Assembly (NCBI GenBank): GCA_963746175.1
Contig: CAVVAH010000008.1
Span: 904,816 to 968,815, forward strand
From: CAVVAH01 sp963746175
GTDB taxonomy: Bacteria; Actinomycetota; Actinomycetes; JACCUZ01
Direction of reading: 5' to 3'
Length of the DNA stretch: 64,000 nucleotides
The translations under genes were made by a program, and so were the position numbers. The notes under the pieces are model-generated. The model was not told where the DNA came from, made no database searches, and worked only from the letters and a program-made list of their open reading frames with translations. Shown here piece by piece: positions 53,185-62,440 of this stretch (the first letter of the stretch is position 1; each line of letters begins with the position of its first letter).

Positions 53185-54384
53185 ATGAGCGCTCCTGGAC
53201 GGCACGCGCCGCTGCACGTCGCGATCGTCGCACCGCCGTGGTTCACGGTGCCGCCGCGCGGCTACGGCGGCGTCGAGAACGTCTGCGCCGACCTGGTCAC
53301 CGGCCTGATGGGCCGCGGCCACACGGTGACCCTGGTGGGTGCCGGCGCCAGCGGCACGCCGGGCCGGTTCGTCTCGACGTACGACGAGCCGCCGAGCGCG
53401 CGCCTCGGTGAGCCGCTCCCGGAGGTCCTGCACTCGGCTGCCGCCGCCCGGGCGCTGGCCGACGTCTCGCCGGACGTCGTGCACGACCACACCCTTGCCG
53501 GACCGCTGCAGGCCCGCGGCCGGGCCGTTCCGACGGTGGTGACCATGCACGGCCCGGTGGCCGGCGAGCCGGGCGAGTACTACCGGCAGCTCGGCAGCAC
53601 CATCGACCTGGTCGCGATCTCGGCGGCGCAGCGACGCTCCGCGCCGGACCTGCCGTGGGTCGGCACCGTGCACAACGCAGTGGATGTCGAGACCTTCCCG
53701 TTCCGCACGGACAAGGACGACGTGCTGCTCTTCCTCGGCCGCCTGCACCCGGACAAGGGCGTGCACCTCGCGATCGACGCGGCGCGCGCCGCCGGGCTGC
53801 CGATCGTCGTCGCCGGCAAGTGCACCGAGCCGGTGGAGCTGGCGTACCTGCGCACGCACGTCGAGCCGCGGCTCGGGCCGGACGTCACCCTGCTCGGCCC
53901 GGTCGACGCGACGGAGAAGCGGGCCCTGCTGTCCCGCGCAGCCGCACTCGTCTTCCCCATCGTCTGGGACGAGCCGTTCGGCATGGTCATGATCGAGGCG
54001 ATGGCCTGCGGCACACCGGTGGTCGCACTGCGCCGCGGCTCCGTGCCCGAGGTCGTCATCGACGGCGTGACCGGGATCCTCTGCGACACCCCGGACCAGC
54101 TCCCCGACGCGATCCACGCGGGCCGCCGCCTGGACCCGTCAGCCTGTCGGGAGCACGTCCGCGACGTCTTCGACGTGGCCACCATGGCGCAGCGCTACGA
54201 GCAGGTCTACCGCGCCAGCATCGCCGCGCGCAGCCCGCTCGCCGTCGCCCCTCAGGCCCTGCACGGGCCCCGCCCCGTCGGCGGGCGGCCGCGGCCCCCG
54301 ACCGGGCGTACGGTGGCAGCATCCGGAAACCACGACATCCCGTACGAGATGCCTCTCAGGCCGGCACCGTCGAGGACGTCCTGA
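53185..54384 (+). CDS. GT4-family glycosyltransferase
   Basis: A 399-aa retaining glycosyltransferase of the GT-B fold. Seen: RGYGGVENVCADLVTGLMGRGHTV at the acceptor domain, the linker YRQLGSTIDLVAISAAQ, LLFLGRLHPDKGVHLAIDAA, and the donor-binding E-x7-E motif in PIVWDEPFGMVMIEAMACGTPVVAL. Likely substrate: a nucleotide sugar with a glycan or lipid acceptor; it cannot be narrowed. ATG 53185 is chosen for its AGGGCAGG site; GTG 53161 in frame is possible. The stop overlaps the next small gene. Confidence 0.85.
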   Translation: MSAPGRHAPLHVAIVAPPWFTVPPRGYGGVENVCADLVTGLMGRGHTVTLVGAGASGTPGRFVSTYDEPPSARLGEPLPEVLHSAAAARALADVSPDVVHDHTLAGPLQARGRAVPTVVTMHGPVAGEPGEYYRQLGSTIDLVAISAAQRRSAPDLPWVGTVHNAVDVETFPFRTDKDDVLLFLGRLHPDKGVHLAIDAARAAGLPIVVAGKCTEPVELAYLRTHVEPRLGPDVTLLGPVDATEKRALLSRAAALVFPIVWDEPFGMVMIEAMACGTPVVALRRGSVPEVVIDGVTGILCDTPDQLPDAIHAGRRLDPSACREHVRDVFDVATMAQRYEQVYRASIAARSPLAVAPQALHGPRPVGGRPRPPTGRTVAASGNHDIPYEMPLRPAPSRTS

Positions 54385-54596
54385 TGTCGCTCGTCCGTCG
54401 CAAGCCCGCCCCCGTCGCGACCGAGGGCCCGACCTGGGCCAAGGGCAGCACCGCCAAGCACGCCAGGTCGGACGCGAGCCCCGCGGACGCCACCGATCGG
54501 GCCCCCACGGTGGCCGCTACCCCGGGCAGCCACCGCGCCAGCGCGCAGCCGGCAGTGCCGGCCGGTCCCGCGACGGACCAGGCGTGGCCGTCCTGA
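54384..54596 (+). CDS. Small hypothetical protein coupled to the glycosyltransferase
   Basis: A 70-aa frame starting at ATG 54384, sharing the A of the preceding stop. The first 27 residues (SLVRRKPAPVATEGPTWAKG, then STAKHAR) look like the head of a real protein; the rest is Ala/Pro/Thr-rich and probably disordered. It overlaps the next gene by 13 nt. Evidence is limited to coupling and codon pattern, so treat as provisional. Confidence 0.35.
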   Translation: MSLVRRKPAPVATEGPTWAKGSTAKHARSDASPADATDRAPTVAATPGSHRASAQPAVPAGPATDQAWPS

Positions 54597-55300
54597 CCGG
54601 CCCCGCACCACGCCCTCGGCAAGTCGCGGCGCCCCCCGTGGCGGTCGAACCACCACTCGCGACCGTCCTCCGACACATCGCGCTCAGCCTGGTCACGGCG
54701 ACGGTCGTGCCGGGCCTCCTCTTCTACCTCTTCCTCACCACGCTCGGCCTGGGGGCGGCGCTGGCTGCTGCGCTCGCCTGGTGCTACGGCGTGCTGGGCT
54801 GGCGCCTCGCGACCCGGCGCCGGGTGTCGGGCCTCCTCGTGCTCACTCTCGTCGGCCTGACCGCCCGCACGACGTTCACCCTGGTCAGCGGCGACCCGAC
54901 GCTGTACCTGGTGCAGCCCGCGATCACGAGCGGCCTGGTCGGCGCGGTGTTCCTGGCCTCGATGACCACGAGCTCGCCGGTCGTCGCCCGGCTGGCCGCC
55001 GACTTCTACCCGGTCGGCGCCGAGCTGGCGGCCCGGCCTCCGGTGCAGCGGCTGTTCCGGCGCCTGACCCTGCTCTGGGCCGTGGTGTGCCTCGTCAAGG
55101 CGGCGGCGACCGGCTGGCTGGTGCTGACCTTGTCGATGCCGGACGTCGTGCTCGCGAAGACCCTCGCCTTCCCGGTGCTCACGGCCGCCGCAGCCGGCGT
55201 CACGGTGGTCGCCGCGGTCCGCGTCGTGCGGGCCGAGGGCCTGCTGCACGTGAAGCCGCCGCATCTCGTCGTCGCGGCCCGCCCGCCGGTGCTCGGGTAG
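54584..55300 (+). CDS. VC0807-like integral membrane protein
   Basis: A 238-aa membrane protein with about six hydrophobic segments (HIALSLVTATVVPGLLFYLFLTTLGLGAALAAALAWCYG, LLVLTLVGLTARTTFTLVSGDPTLYLVQPAITSGLVGAVFLAS and others; segments abbreviated). The GDPTLYLVQPAI stretch between helices is a hallmark of the VC0807 / intracellular-septation-A-like group. Function unknown. The start is GTG 54584 inside the preceding small frame. Its position next to a CapA-type gene gives no clear hint. Confidence 0.7.
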   Translation: MAVLTGPAPRPRQVAAPPVAVEPPLATVLRHIALSLVTATVVPGLLFYLFLTTLGLGAALAAALAWCYGVLGWRLATRRRVSGLLVLTLVGLTARTTFTLVSGDPTLYLVQPAITSGLVGAVFLASMTTSSPVVARLAADFYPVGAELAARPPVQRLFRRLTLLWAVVCLVKAAATGWLVLTLSMPDVVLAKTLAFPVLTAAAAGVTVVAAVRVVRAEGLLHVKPPHLVVAARPPVLG

Positions 55301-55392
55301 CCTCGTCCCGCCAGAAGGGCTGGCTGCAGCACCGCTCCGCTCAGAGGTCGGTCGGCGATGACATGCCCCATCCGCGGCCGCACGGGGAACAG

Positions 55393-56799
55393 ATGACATC
55401 GGCCGCCCCACGGTTCGCCGCACTGCTCGCCGCCACGCTGCTGGCCACGCCGGCCTGCACCGGTGAGTCCTCTGAGCCAGAGTCCGCCCGGCCGACCCGG
55501 ACCCCGTCCACGTCCTCGGCACCCGAACCCACCACGGACGGCGTGACCAGCACGCCGCTCGTGGTGGCCGTCCACCCGACCCGTCAGGGCCTCGCCCTGA
55601 CCGGGGCGCAGGTCGCCGCCCTGCGCACCGGCACGGTGACCGGCTGGACCGAGGTCGGGGCACCGGCGGCAGAGCTGCGGATCGGAACGATCGCCGAGGT
55701 GGCCGCCGACCGCGACGTGGTGGCTCTGGTCCCGGCCACCGACGTGCGACCGCCGCTCGCGGTCGCGACCGTGGACGGCGTGCACCCCTTGCGGGACCCG
55801 GCGGCGTACCCGGTCACGGTCGCGGGGCGGTCGGCGCCCACGGTGACGACCGTGACGGTGACCGGCGACCTGATGCTCGCGCGCCGGGTCGGCGACCGGC
55901 TGGACCAGGTCGGCGACCAGGCAGCCGCGTTGCGCCCGATGGCCGGGCGGCTGGCGGGCAGCGACCTCACGGTCGGCAACCTCGAGAGCACGCTGTCAAG
56001 GGCCGGGGCGCCACGACAGGGCGGCGACTCGTTCGGTGCCCGACCGCAGGTGCGCGCCGGACTCCGGCTGGCCGGCTTCGACGTGCTGTCACTGGCGAAC
56101 AACCACGTGGGCGACTACGGGCCGCGCGCGTTGCGGCAGACGCTGCGCCGGGTCGCGGCGGGCGGCTTCGCCGGCGTCGGCGCCGGCACCGACCTCGCGG
56201 CCGCGGTCCGGCCGGTGGTGGTCGAGCGGAACGGCGTGCGGTTCGGCATCGTCGCGTTCGACGCGATCGGCGAGACCCCGGCCGCGACAGCGGACCGGCC
56301 GGGGGCGCTGCGCGTCCGGATGCGGCCGCGCACCGGGCCGCTCGACGCCGCAGACCTGCAACGGGTCACCGACGTCGTACGAGAGCTGCGCGACCAGGTC
56401 GACGTGGTGCTCGTGCTCCCGCACTGGGGCACTCAGTACACGACGCGGACGGTCCGGGACCAGCGCGTGGTGGCACGTCGGCTGGTCCGGGCCGGTGCCG
56501 ACCTGGTGGTCGGCGGCCATCCGCACTGGGTGCAGGGCGTCGAGTCGCTCCGCGACGGCCTGGTCGTCTACTCGCTCGGCAACTTCGTCTTCGACATGGA
56601 CTTCATGCGCGAGACGCAGGAGGGCGCAGTCCTCGAGCTCACCTACTGGGGCGACCAGCTGAAGGCCGCCGAGCTCGTCCCGATAGTCATCGGCCGCGGC
56701 TTCGCCCCGCGGGTGGCTCGTGGTCCGCGAGCCGCCGCGATCCTCGACCGGGTCTGGTCAGCCAGCGGCGCGCCGCTGGGCGGCAGCCACGCGGGCTGA
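55393..56799 (+). CDS. CapA-family (poly-gamma-glutamate-synthesis-like) phosphoesterase
   Basis: A 468-aa exported protein. The signal peptide ends with a weak lipobox (TPAC), followed by a Ser/Thr/Pro linker and a 100-residue module. The CapA metallophosphoesterase-like domain then has VTVTGDLMLARRV, LTVGNLES, LSLANNHVGDYG, VVLVLPHWGTQY and ADLVVGGHPHWVQGVES, all metal-ligand motifs in order. The family is linked to polyglutamate capsule production and to cell-surface hydrolysis; no other cap genes are present, so the role here is open. Start ATG 55393 is preferred; ATG 55363 in frame is possible. Confidence 0.85.
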   Translation: MTSAAPRFAALLAATLLATPACTGESSEPESARPTRTPSTSSAPEPTTDGVTSTPLVVAVHPTRQGLALTGAQVAALRTGTVTGWTEVGAPAAELRIGTIAEVAADRDVVALVPATDVRPPLAVATVDGVHPLRDPAAYPVTVAGRSAPTVTTVTVTGDLMLARRVGDRLDQVGDQAAALRPMAGRLAGSDLTVGNLESTLSRAGAPRQGGDSFGARPQVRAGLRLAGFDVLSLANNHVGDYGPRALRQTLRRVAAGGFAGVGAGTDLAAAVRPVVVERNGVRFGIVAFDAIGETPAATADRPGALRVRMRPRTGPLDAADLQRVTDVVRELRDQVDVVLVLPHWGTQYTTRTVRDQRVVARRLVRAGADLVVGGHPHWVQGVESLRDGLVVYSLGNFVFDMDFMRETQEGAVLELTYWGDQLKAAELVPIVIGRGFAPRVARGPRAAAILDRVWSASGAPLGGSHAG

Positions 56800-56804
56800 C
56801 GGAG

Positions 56805-57782
56805 TCAGCCGCGCAGCCACTCCCAGAGGACCGCGCCGGTGCGCGCCAGCTGCCGGCGGCTCACCTGTCGAGGCAGGTCCAGGGCGGAGTGGTAGCCGGG
56901 GGACGGGTTGCCACCGATCCGCGCCACCGTCTCGCCCGCTTTCTCGAACGGCCAGTGGTCGCTGGTCCGGTTCTCGCAGGCCCGGGCAGGTACGCCGACG
57001 CGTGCCGCGGCCGCCAGCAGCTCGCGCTGCACCCGTTGCGGCGACAGCCCGCCGGTGCACACGGGAAGCCGGCCGGGCGCGCCGACCCGGTCGAGGCTGA
57101 CCATGCCGCGTCGCGCGTCGGCCTCGGCGCCCGCCGACCGCCGTACGTAGGCCTGCGAGCCGAAGTGGTGCTCGTCGTCGCCCGGGCCACGGGGCTCCTC
57201 CGCGGCGAACGCGACGAGGACCACCGGCAGCCTTGTGCCACCCGCTGCCGCTAGCCGGCCCAGCTCGACGAGCACCGCGATGCCGCTCGCGTTGTCCTCG
57301 GCGCCCGGCGACTGCGGCACTGTGTCGAGGTGGGCGCCGACGACCAGGTGCGGGTCGTCGGCAGCCAGGCTAGGCGGTACGGCGACCACGTTGCCGGTGC
57401 TGCCCCGCGGCACCGGCACGCCCCACGACTCCCCCGCCGGCACCGTGAGCTCCTGCCGCCGCACCGTGTAGCCGAGGGCGGTGAGCTGCTGGTCCACCAG
57501 GTCGGCGGCACGGGCGAAGGATGTCGATGTCGCCTCGCGTGGTCCGGCCGAGGCCAGCTCCCGGACCATCCGCAGCGCCGCGTCGAGGTCGATCCCGTCC
57601 GGCGGCGCCAGGTCGCTCGACCGGGGCGACGACGACGGTTCGGCTGAGGCCGTCGACGGCGCGTCGGCGGGTCGGTCGCTCGCCGACCTGCTCGACGTCG
57701 GTGCCGCCTCGCCGCCGGAGCCGGTGCAGCCGCTCGCGAGGAGCAGCGCGACAGTCAGCAGCGCGGCGGCCGGTGCGTTCAT
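56805..57782 (-). CDS. M28-family zinc peptidase, lipoprotein
   Basis: A 325-aa lipoprotein aminopeptidase-like protein. The signal ends with lipobox ASGC; a 40-residue Ser/Pro linker follows. Zinc ligands lie in LVVGAHLDTVPQSPGAEDNASG (His, Asp), the catalytic Glu pair in AFAAEEPRG, then SLDRVG (Asp) and GGNPSPGYHSALD (His). Likely removes N-terminal residues from peptides outside the cell. ATG 57782 overlaps the stop of the flavoprotein gene (ATGA), so both are cotranscribed. It is convergent with the CapA gene, five nt apart. Confidence 0.9.
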   Translation of the reverse strand: MNAPAAALLTVALLLASGCTGSGGEAAPTSSRSASDRPADAPSTASAEPSSSPRSSDLAPPDGIDLDAALRMVRELASAGPREATSTSFARAADLVDQQLTALGYTVRRQELTVPAGESWGVPVPRGSTGNVVAVPPSLAADDPHLVVGAHLDTVPQSPGAEDNASGIAVLVELGRLAAAGGTRLPVVLVAFAAEEPRGPGDDEHHFGSQAYVRRSAGAEADARRGMVSLDRVGAPGRLPVCTGGLSPQRVQRELLAAAARVGVPARACENRTSDHWPFEKAGETVARIGGNPSPGYHSALDLPRQVSRRQLARTGAVLWEWLRG

Positions 57783-59212
57783 CCTGACGTCGACGGCCGG
57801 ACGTTCTGGTTGTGGTGGAACACGTTCGCCGGGTCGTAGCGGTCCTTGAGCGCGGTGAGCCGGTCGAACGTCGTGGCGCCGTACGCCGACCGCACCGCGT
57901 CGCTGGTCTCGTCCTCGAGGCTGTTGACGTAGGCGCCGTCGGCGTAGCGCGCGACCAGCGCGGCCAGGCCTCGCGCCTCGGCCAGCCGCTGCTCGTCGTC
58001 CGCCGGATCGGTCCAGCCGGAGACGACGAGCACGTCGCAGATCGAGCCGCGGTGGCCGAAGGCCGTGTCCTGGTCGCCGACCCGCCCGAACGCACCGCCG
58101 AGCCCGAACAGCTCGACCGCACAGCTCGGCTCCGGGTCGCCGGGGCCGGCGCCGCGGCGCAGGATCATCTTGAGGGCCTCGTCCGGGAGGTCCGTGACCA
58201 GCGCGCCCTTCCAGTACCGGCGGCCGACCTCGCCCGGCACGACGTCGCTGAACGCCTGCAGCTCGGCGTACGACGTCTCGGCCTCGGCGGACGCCACCGG
58301 TCGGCCGGCGGCGGCCAGCGGCGCGCAGAGCCGACGCCCTTCGTCGACCGGGCCGTGGAACACCCAGGACACCATCACCGCGGGCTGACCATGCCACTCC
58401 GACGGCACCCAGTCGGCGGCCGGTGCCGGCGCCACGACCGCCGACGCGGTGACCTCGTCCGGCCCGTCGCGCAGGAGGTCGAGCAGTGCCCGCAGCGGCG
58501 CCAGGCCCTGGTCCAGCGGGAAGAGGTGGTCGCCGTAGGAGATCGGCCCGACCGGGTGCAGCCGAAACGTGAGGCCGGTGACGATGCCGAAGTTGCCGCC
58601 ACCGCCACGAAGTCCCCACAGCAGCTCGGGGTCGCGCTCCTCGTCGACCAGGACCAGCTCGCCGTCGGCCGTGACGATCTCCGCAGCGATCAGGTTGTCG
58701 CAGGTGAGCCCGTAGCGCCGGGTGGCGAAGCCGTAGCCGCCGCCGAGCGCGAGCCCGCCGACCCCGGTGTCGCCGACGACGCCGACCGGGACGCCGAGGC
58801 CGAACGGATGGGTCTCGCGGTCGAGATCGCGCAGCCGCGCACCGCCCTGCACCCAGACCTGCCGCCGCTCCGGGTCGACGCGCACGCCGCGCATCGGCGC
58901 GAGGTCGAGCAGCAGCGCGCCGTCCGCGACGCCGTGGCCGACGATGCTGTGGCCGCCGCACCGCACCGTCACGTCCAGGCCCTCGGCACGTGCGTACGCC
59001 AGCGCGGTACGGACGTCGGCCACGCCGGTGCAGCGCGCGACGACAGCCGGCCGCCGGTCGACCATCCGGTTCCAGACCCGGCGCACGTCGTCGTACGCCC
59101 CGTCGCCCTCCACCAGCACCTCGCCGTGAAAGGCTGCGCGCAGTGCTTCGACGGAGCGGTCGGTGACCGTGCGGGCTCCGAGCAGGGACGACCGGACGGG
59201 CGTGCGGCTCAC
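57779..59212 (-). CDS. BBE-family FAD-linked oxidase
   Basis: A 477-aa flavoprotein of the berberine-bridge-enzyme type. The FAD-binding PCMH domain has RCGGHSIVGHGVADGALLLDL, with the His positioned for covalent FAD attachment, VGVVGDTGVGGLALGGGYG and WGLRGGGGNFGIVTGL. The C-terminal BBE motif YDPANVFHHNQNV is complete. A second covalent Cys cannot be assigned. GTG 59212 follows a GGGAGG site, 4 nt away. Substrates of this group range from sugars to alkaloid-like compounds. Translationally coupled to the M28 peptidase. Confidence 0.85.
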   Translation of the reverse strand: MSRTPVRSSLLGARTVTDRSVEALRAAFHGEVLVEGDGAYDDVRRVWNRMVDRRPAVVARCTGVADVRTALAYARAEGLDVTVRCGGHSIVGHGVADGALLLDLAPMRGVRVDPERRQVWVQGGARLRDLDRETHPFGLGVPVGVVGDTGVGGLALGGGYGFATRRYGLTCDNLIAAEIVTADGELVLVDEERDPELLWGLRGGGGNFGIVTGLTFRLHPVGPISYGDHLFPLDQGLAPLRALLDLLRDGPDEVTASAVVAPAPAADWVPSEWHGQPAVMVSWVFHGPVDEGRRLCAPLAAAGRPVASAEAETSYAELQAFSDVVPGEVGRRYWKGALVTDLPDEALKMILRRGAGPGDPEPSCAVELFGLGGAFGRVGDQDTAFGHRGSICDVLVVSGWTDPADDEQRLAEARGLAALVARYADGAYVNSLEDETSDAVRSAYGATTFDRLTALKDRYDPANVFHHNQNVRPSTSG

Positions 59213-59298
59213 GGGACCTCCCAGGCGGCGTGATCTCACCGACCCTGCCACGTCCGGCCGACGAGTCGCCACGGCGATACCCTCTAGCGACGACCCCG

Positions 59299-59371
59299 GC
59301 CCCCGTAGCTCAGGGGATAGAGCGTCGGTTTCCTAAACCGTGCGTCGCAGGTTCGAATCCTGCCGGGGGCA
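59299..59371 (+). tRNA. tRNA-Arg (anticodon CCT)
   Basis: A 73-nt cloverleaf: acceptor GCCCCCG / CGGGGGC, D arm GCTC-GAGC, anticodon loop TTCCTAA giving CCT (codon AGG), T arm GCAGG-TTCGAAT-CCTGC. One U-U mismatch is at the base of the anticodon stem. CCA is not encoded. An IS element abuts its 3' end, having duplicated the last 14 nt of the locus. Confidence 0.95.
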
Positions 59372-59373
59372 CC
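59360..59373 (+). repeat. Left copy of 14-bp target duplication of the IS
   Basis: CTGCCGGGGGCACC, being the end of tRNA-Arg plus two bases, repeated exactly at 60650-60663 right after the element. Confidence 0.75.
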
Positions 59374-60649
59374 GGTGTGATGTCGCGGGACACCGTTCAC
59401 AGGTGTCCCGCGACATCGTTCACGTTGTGGGCTGTGGTTGGTAGTCCTTCTCGGGGTTGAGCTCGAGTTCGCGGAGCAGTTCGCCGGTGTCTCTGGTGAT
59501 CACGCGGATGTTGCGGTCCTTGGCGAGGATGAGGACGTGGGTGCCGGCGTGGCGGCGGCGGAGGCCGATGTGGTGCAGGCGGCTGCTGTGCCGCAGGGTG
59601 ACCACCCCGCTGCGGTCGATGGTGTCTTGTCGGGTGCGCCAGTGGGCGGTGTCGAGGACGGCTCCGGTGGGGCTGGCTTGGGGCCGGGCGGTGTAGGCCT
59701 GGGCGGGGGTGCGCCGGTTGAGGGCGCGGTGCGGGCGGACGGTGTTGTCGTAGCCGCGGAAGGTGTCGAGCTGGCGCTGCACGTGGGTCAGAGTGGCAGC
59801 GGGGGGCTGGCCGCGTAGCCACTTCTTGAGGGTCTGGTGGAACCGTTCGACCTTGCCGTTGGTCTGCGGGTGGTAGGCGCGGTGTGCACCGGGCGGATCC
59901 CGCGGGCTTGCAGGGTCTTCTCCAGCGTGACGCGGCCGCCGCCGCGGGCCAGGCCGGTGAAGATGGCGCCGTTGTCGGTGAGCACGGCGGCGGGGTTGCC
60001 GTGGCGACGGGTGGCGCGGCGGAAGCACCGGTCGACCTCCGGGCCGGTGAACGTGGTCCGGGCGGTGCTGATCAGGGCAAGCCGGCTGTGGTCGTCCAGG
60101 GCGTTGAGGATCTCGACTCCGGTGCCGTCGGCGAGCTGCCAGTGGGTGGTGTCCATCGCCCACATCTCGTTGGGCTGGGCGGCCTGGAAGCGGGTGCCGG
60201 CCGACTTCGGGCGTTTGTGCGGTTGCGGGGTGACGAAGCCGCGGGCCTTGAGGATGCGCCAGATGGTGCTGATCGAGGGGGGTGTGGCCGTGGCGCTGCT
60301 GCAGGTGGAACGCGATCGTCTCCGCGCCGGCGTCGTGCCCGTCGCGGTCGAGCTCCTTGCGGATGGCGAGGATCTGCTCCTCGACCTCGATCGGGGTCTG
60401 CCCGGGGCTGCTGCGCGGCCGTCGTGAGCGCGGTTGCAGCCCCGCCTCGCCCTCGGTGAGGTAGCGCTGCACCAGGGTGATCACCCAGCGTCGGCTGACC
60501 CGGTAGTCGCGGGCCACCTCGCTCTTGGAGCGGCCCTCGACCAGCACCGCCATCACGACACGTTGCGGCATCCCCATCGTCCACCCCTTGGCTCAGGGTG
60601 TGAACGATGTCCCGACACAGGTGTGCACGATGTCCTGAACTCAGACACT
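59374..60649 (-). mobile_element. IS481-family insertion sequence
   Basis: About 1.28 kb between 14-bp direct repeats. The ends form imperfect inverted repeats of 48 nt, starting TGT at 59376 and at 60649 on the other strand, both ending GACATCGTTCAC; each end holds two GGACAYCGT-like units, probably transposase-binding sites. It contains one transposase gene on the minus strand. Insertion exactly at the tRNA end kept the tRNA intact. Two indels in the transposase make transposition in the present form unlikely. Confidence 0.8.
59420..60577 (-). pseudogene. IS481 transposase, interrupted by two compensating indels
   Basis: The N-terminal helix-turn-helix (EVARDYRVSRRWVITLVQRYL) and the C-terminal end of the DDE domain (AYHPQTNGKVERFHQTLKKWL, with the catalytic Glu) are in one frame. 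The middle, including MDTTHW (first Asp) and VLTDNGAIF (second Asp), lies in another. A +1 shift falls in the run of six G at 60277-60282 and a -1 shift near 59880; correcting both gives a continuous protein of about 385 residues with a full DDE triad. As read, the middle 130 residues are out of frame, so the product should be inactive. Confidence 0.85.
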
Positions 60650-60663
60650 GCCGGGGGCACCCA
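60650..60663 (+). repeat. Right copy of 14-bp target duplication of the IS
   Basis: Exact match to 59360-59373; here it is not joined to a tRNA body and marks the junction with the older flanking DNA. Confidence 0.75.
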
Positions 60664-61190
60664 AGTCCGACGTGCGTGACCGCAGGCTGATCGCGGAGAC
60701 GCGGCCGGAAGGACACACGCCGACGCAACTGCCGAGAGCAGGAGTCGTCCCACCGATCGAGAGCGCCGTTGCTGTGCGGTCGAGAGGCGGCCCGTGCCGC
60801 AACCCTGGGGGGTTCGGACGCGGCACGGGCCTGACCGCGGCTCGGCGCATGCCTCCGCGCCACGGCTGACGGACACCGTCCCCGTGCCAGCACCGGTCAA
60901 CCCTCTCCCCGCCGAACACTGACCCCTGCTCACCGTTGGTGACGCTGTGGCGACTGGAACGACAGGATGTTTCAGCGTCAATCCGGTGTCCGGTCGATGC
61001 CTCACCGAGCTCGGGTCGGGGAAGATCGTGACCATGCCGGCCGGGGGGACCGGCCAGGGGCCGGTGGTCAAGCAACCGGCGGTGCGGGGGCTCGGGTCGC
61101 GCGGAGGGGACGCAACCGGAGCCCCCGCAGCATGCCGTCCCGCGTCCGACGTGCACGTCGGTCAGAGATCACGTGCGGGGGAGCTGGACG
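60664..61190. other. Gene-free stretch with a stacked hairpin
   Basis: No credible gene seen. It contains one strong inverted repeat, 60790-60830, with 11-bp perfect arms (GCCCGTGCCGC) and an inner 5-bp stem (AACCC/GGGTT), which may be a terminator or a structured RNA. Confidence 0.5.
60790..60830. terminator. Stacked hairpin 60790-60830
   Basis: Outer arms of 11 perfect base pairs and an inner stem of five pairs joined by a 5-nt bulge (CGGAC). No T-run on either side. A transcription terminator is most likely. Confidence 0.4.
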
Positions 61191-62105
61191 TCACGTCCGC
61201 CGGTGTGCCCCCGTGGCCTGGACCGTCGCTGCTCCCGCCGCAAGGAAGATGCCCAACGCGACGATGCCGCAGAAGAGCATCGCTGGTCCTCGCCGCAGCT
61301 CGAGATGCAGGTGGATGCTGTCGTCGGTCGGCAGCGATCCCGGGCCGCGGGCGGATGCTTGACTCGGCGAAGGTAAGCCGGCGGCCGGCGCTCCACCTGA
61401 ACGCGACGTCGCGGATGGTGACGGCTCCAGCACGGCGGCCGACGCGGACCCCGACGCCGATGGCGCTTCTGTCGATGCGGTCCGCCGGCTGGGCGTGCTC
61501 CTGTCACGGCTGGGGCTACCGGCCTTCGTGCCGAGCACGCTGCTCGCCGCGCTGGGGGCTCGTGCGGTTGCAGAGAGTCGCCGTACGGGCCATCGGCGTC
61601 CCTCCGACGTAGGTGTGGCTACAACATCGAGGGGACCAGGTGTCGCCATCGTGGGTGGGATGGCGAGCGGCAAGGGCGGATCGGGCTCCGGAAGGAGGGT
61701 GTCGGGAGCCGAGCCGGCCGGCGTGCCCGTCACCGGGCTCTCGGTGACCGAGCTCGTGGTCGAGGCCGTGGACGGGTCGGGCGATGCGCTGACTGACGTC
61801 TCCGCGGGTGACGAGCTGACCGGCGTCGTCGACGCCGTCGACGGTGGCGACGAGCTGGCATCGGTCGAGGTGGGGTCGGTCGAGGTGGGGTCGGACGATG
61901 CGGGCGGGCTGCTGGTCGACGGGGCGCTCGCCACCGCTGGGGCACTGTCCAGTACCCGGGTCGAAGGAGTCGCATGGTTCGCGTCGGACGGGAGCGCCAG
62001 AGCAAGTGCGAGGCCGCCGGCGCCCATCGCCGAGGCCAAGCACGCGAGTGCCGGCAGACCGGCGACGGCCGGAGCCGGACGGTGCCGACGACGATGCTTC
62101 CCCAC
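61191..62105 (-). CDS. Possible Ser/Thr/Pro-rich surface protein with C-terminal membrane helix
   Basis: From GTG 62105 the frame encodes 304 aa: a signal-like stretch (AVAGLPALACLASAMGAGG, then LALALAL), about 220 residues very rich in Ser, Thr, Pro and Asp (PTSTDPTSTDASSSPPS repeats), then a C-terminal membrane segment (AMLFCGIVALGIFLAAGAAT) and a basic tail. This is how a wall-spanning, possibly O-glycosylated anchor protein looks. There is no ribosome site at any candidate start, and the low-complexity makes a chance reading frame possible. No family recognised. Confidence 0.4.
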   Translation of the reverse strand: MGKHRRRHRPAPAVAGLPALACLASAMGAGGLALALALPSDANHATPSTRVLDSAPAVASAPSTSSPPASSDPTSTDPTSTDASSSPPSTASTTPVSSSPAETSVSASPDPSTASTTSSVTESPVTGTPAGSAPDTLLPEPDPPLPLAIPPTMATPGPLDVVATPTSEGRRWPVRRLSATARAPSAASSVLGTKAGSPSRDRSTPSRRTASTEAPSASGSASAAVLEPSPSATSRSGGAPAAGLPSPSQASARGPGSLPTDDSIHLHLELRRGPAMLFCGIVALGIFLAAGAATVQATGAHRRT

Positions 62106-62440
62106 GACACATCGTTTCCCCACGCGGCACCACCGACACCCCGTGGCGCGTGACTGCGGAGCGCACCGACGGAGTCGCAGCGGGTCATGGCTCCCGTTGC
62201 CGCGTACGGTTCCACGCAGGTCGCTCCGTGCGACTGTCCCGTCACACATCGGGTCTTCGCAACACCTGAGTCGGGACGCAGAGTCGCGAATCGGCGGTAT
62301 GTACCCGCAACGGCATCGGGCCGGCGCGATCGCCACGGCACCGCGTTTCGCCTCCGCGGACGGCGGGGAACACGATTTGCGCCAGGGCCGTGCACGCCCT
62401 GGACTGCGACACAGACTCCGTCGCCGTTCGGAGGGGCGCG
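62106..62440. other. Stretch without a supported gene
   Basis: I see no gene, repeat or clear signal here except the ribosome site of the ANTAR gene at 62430-62434. Confidence 0.5.
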
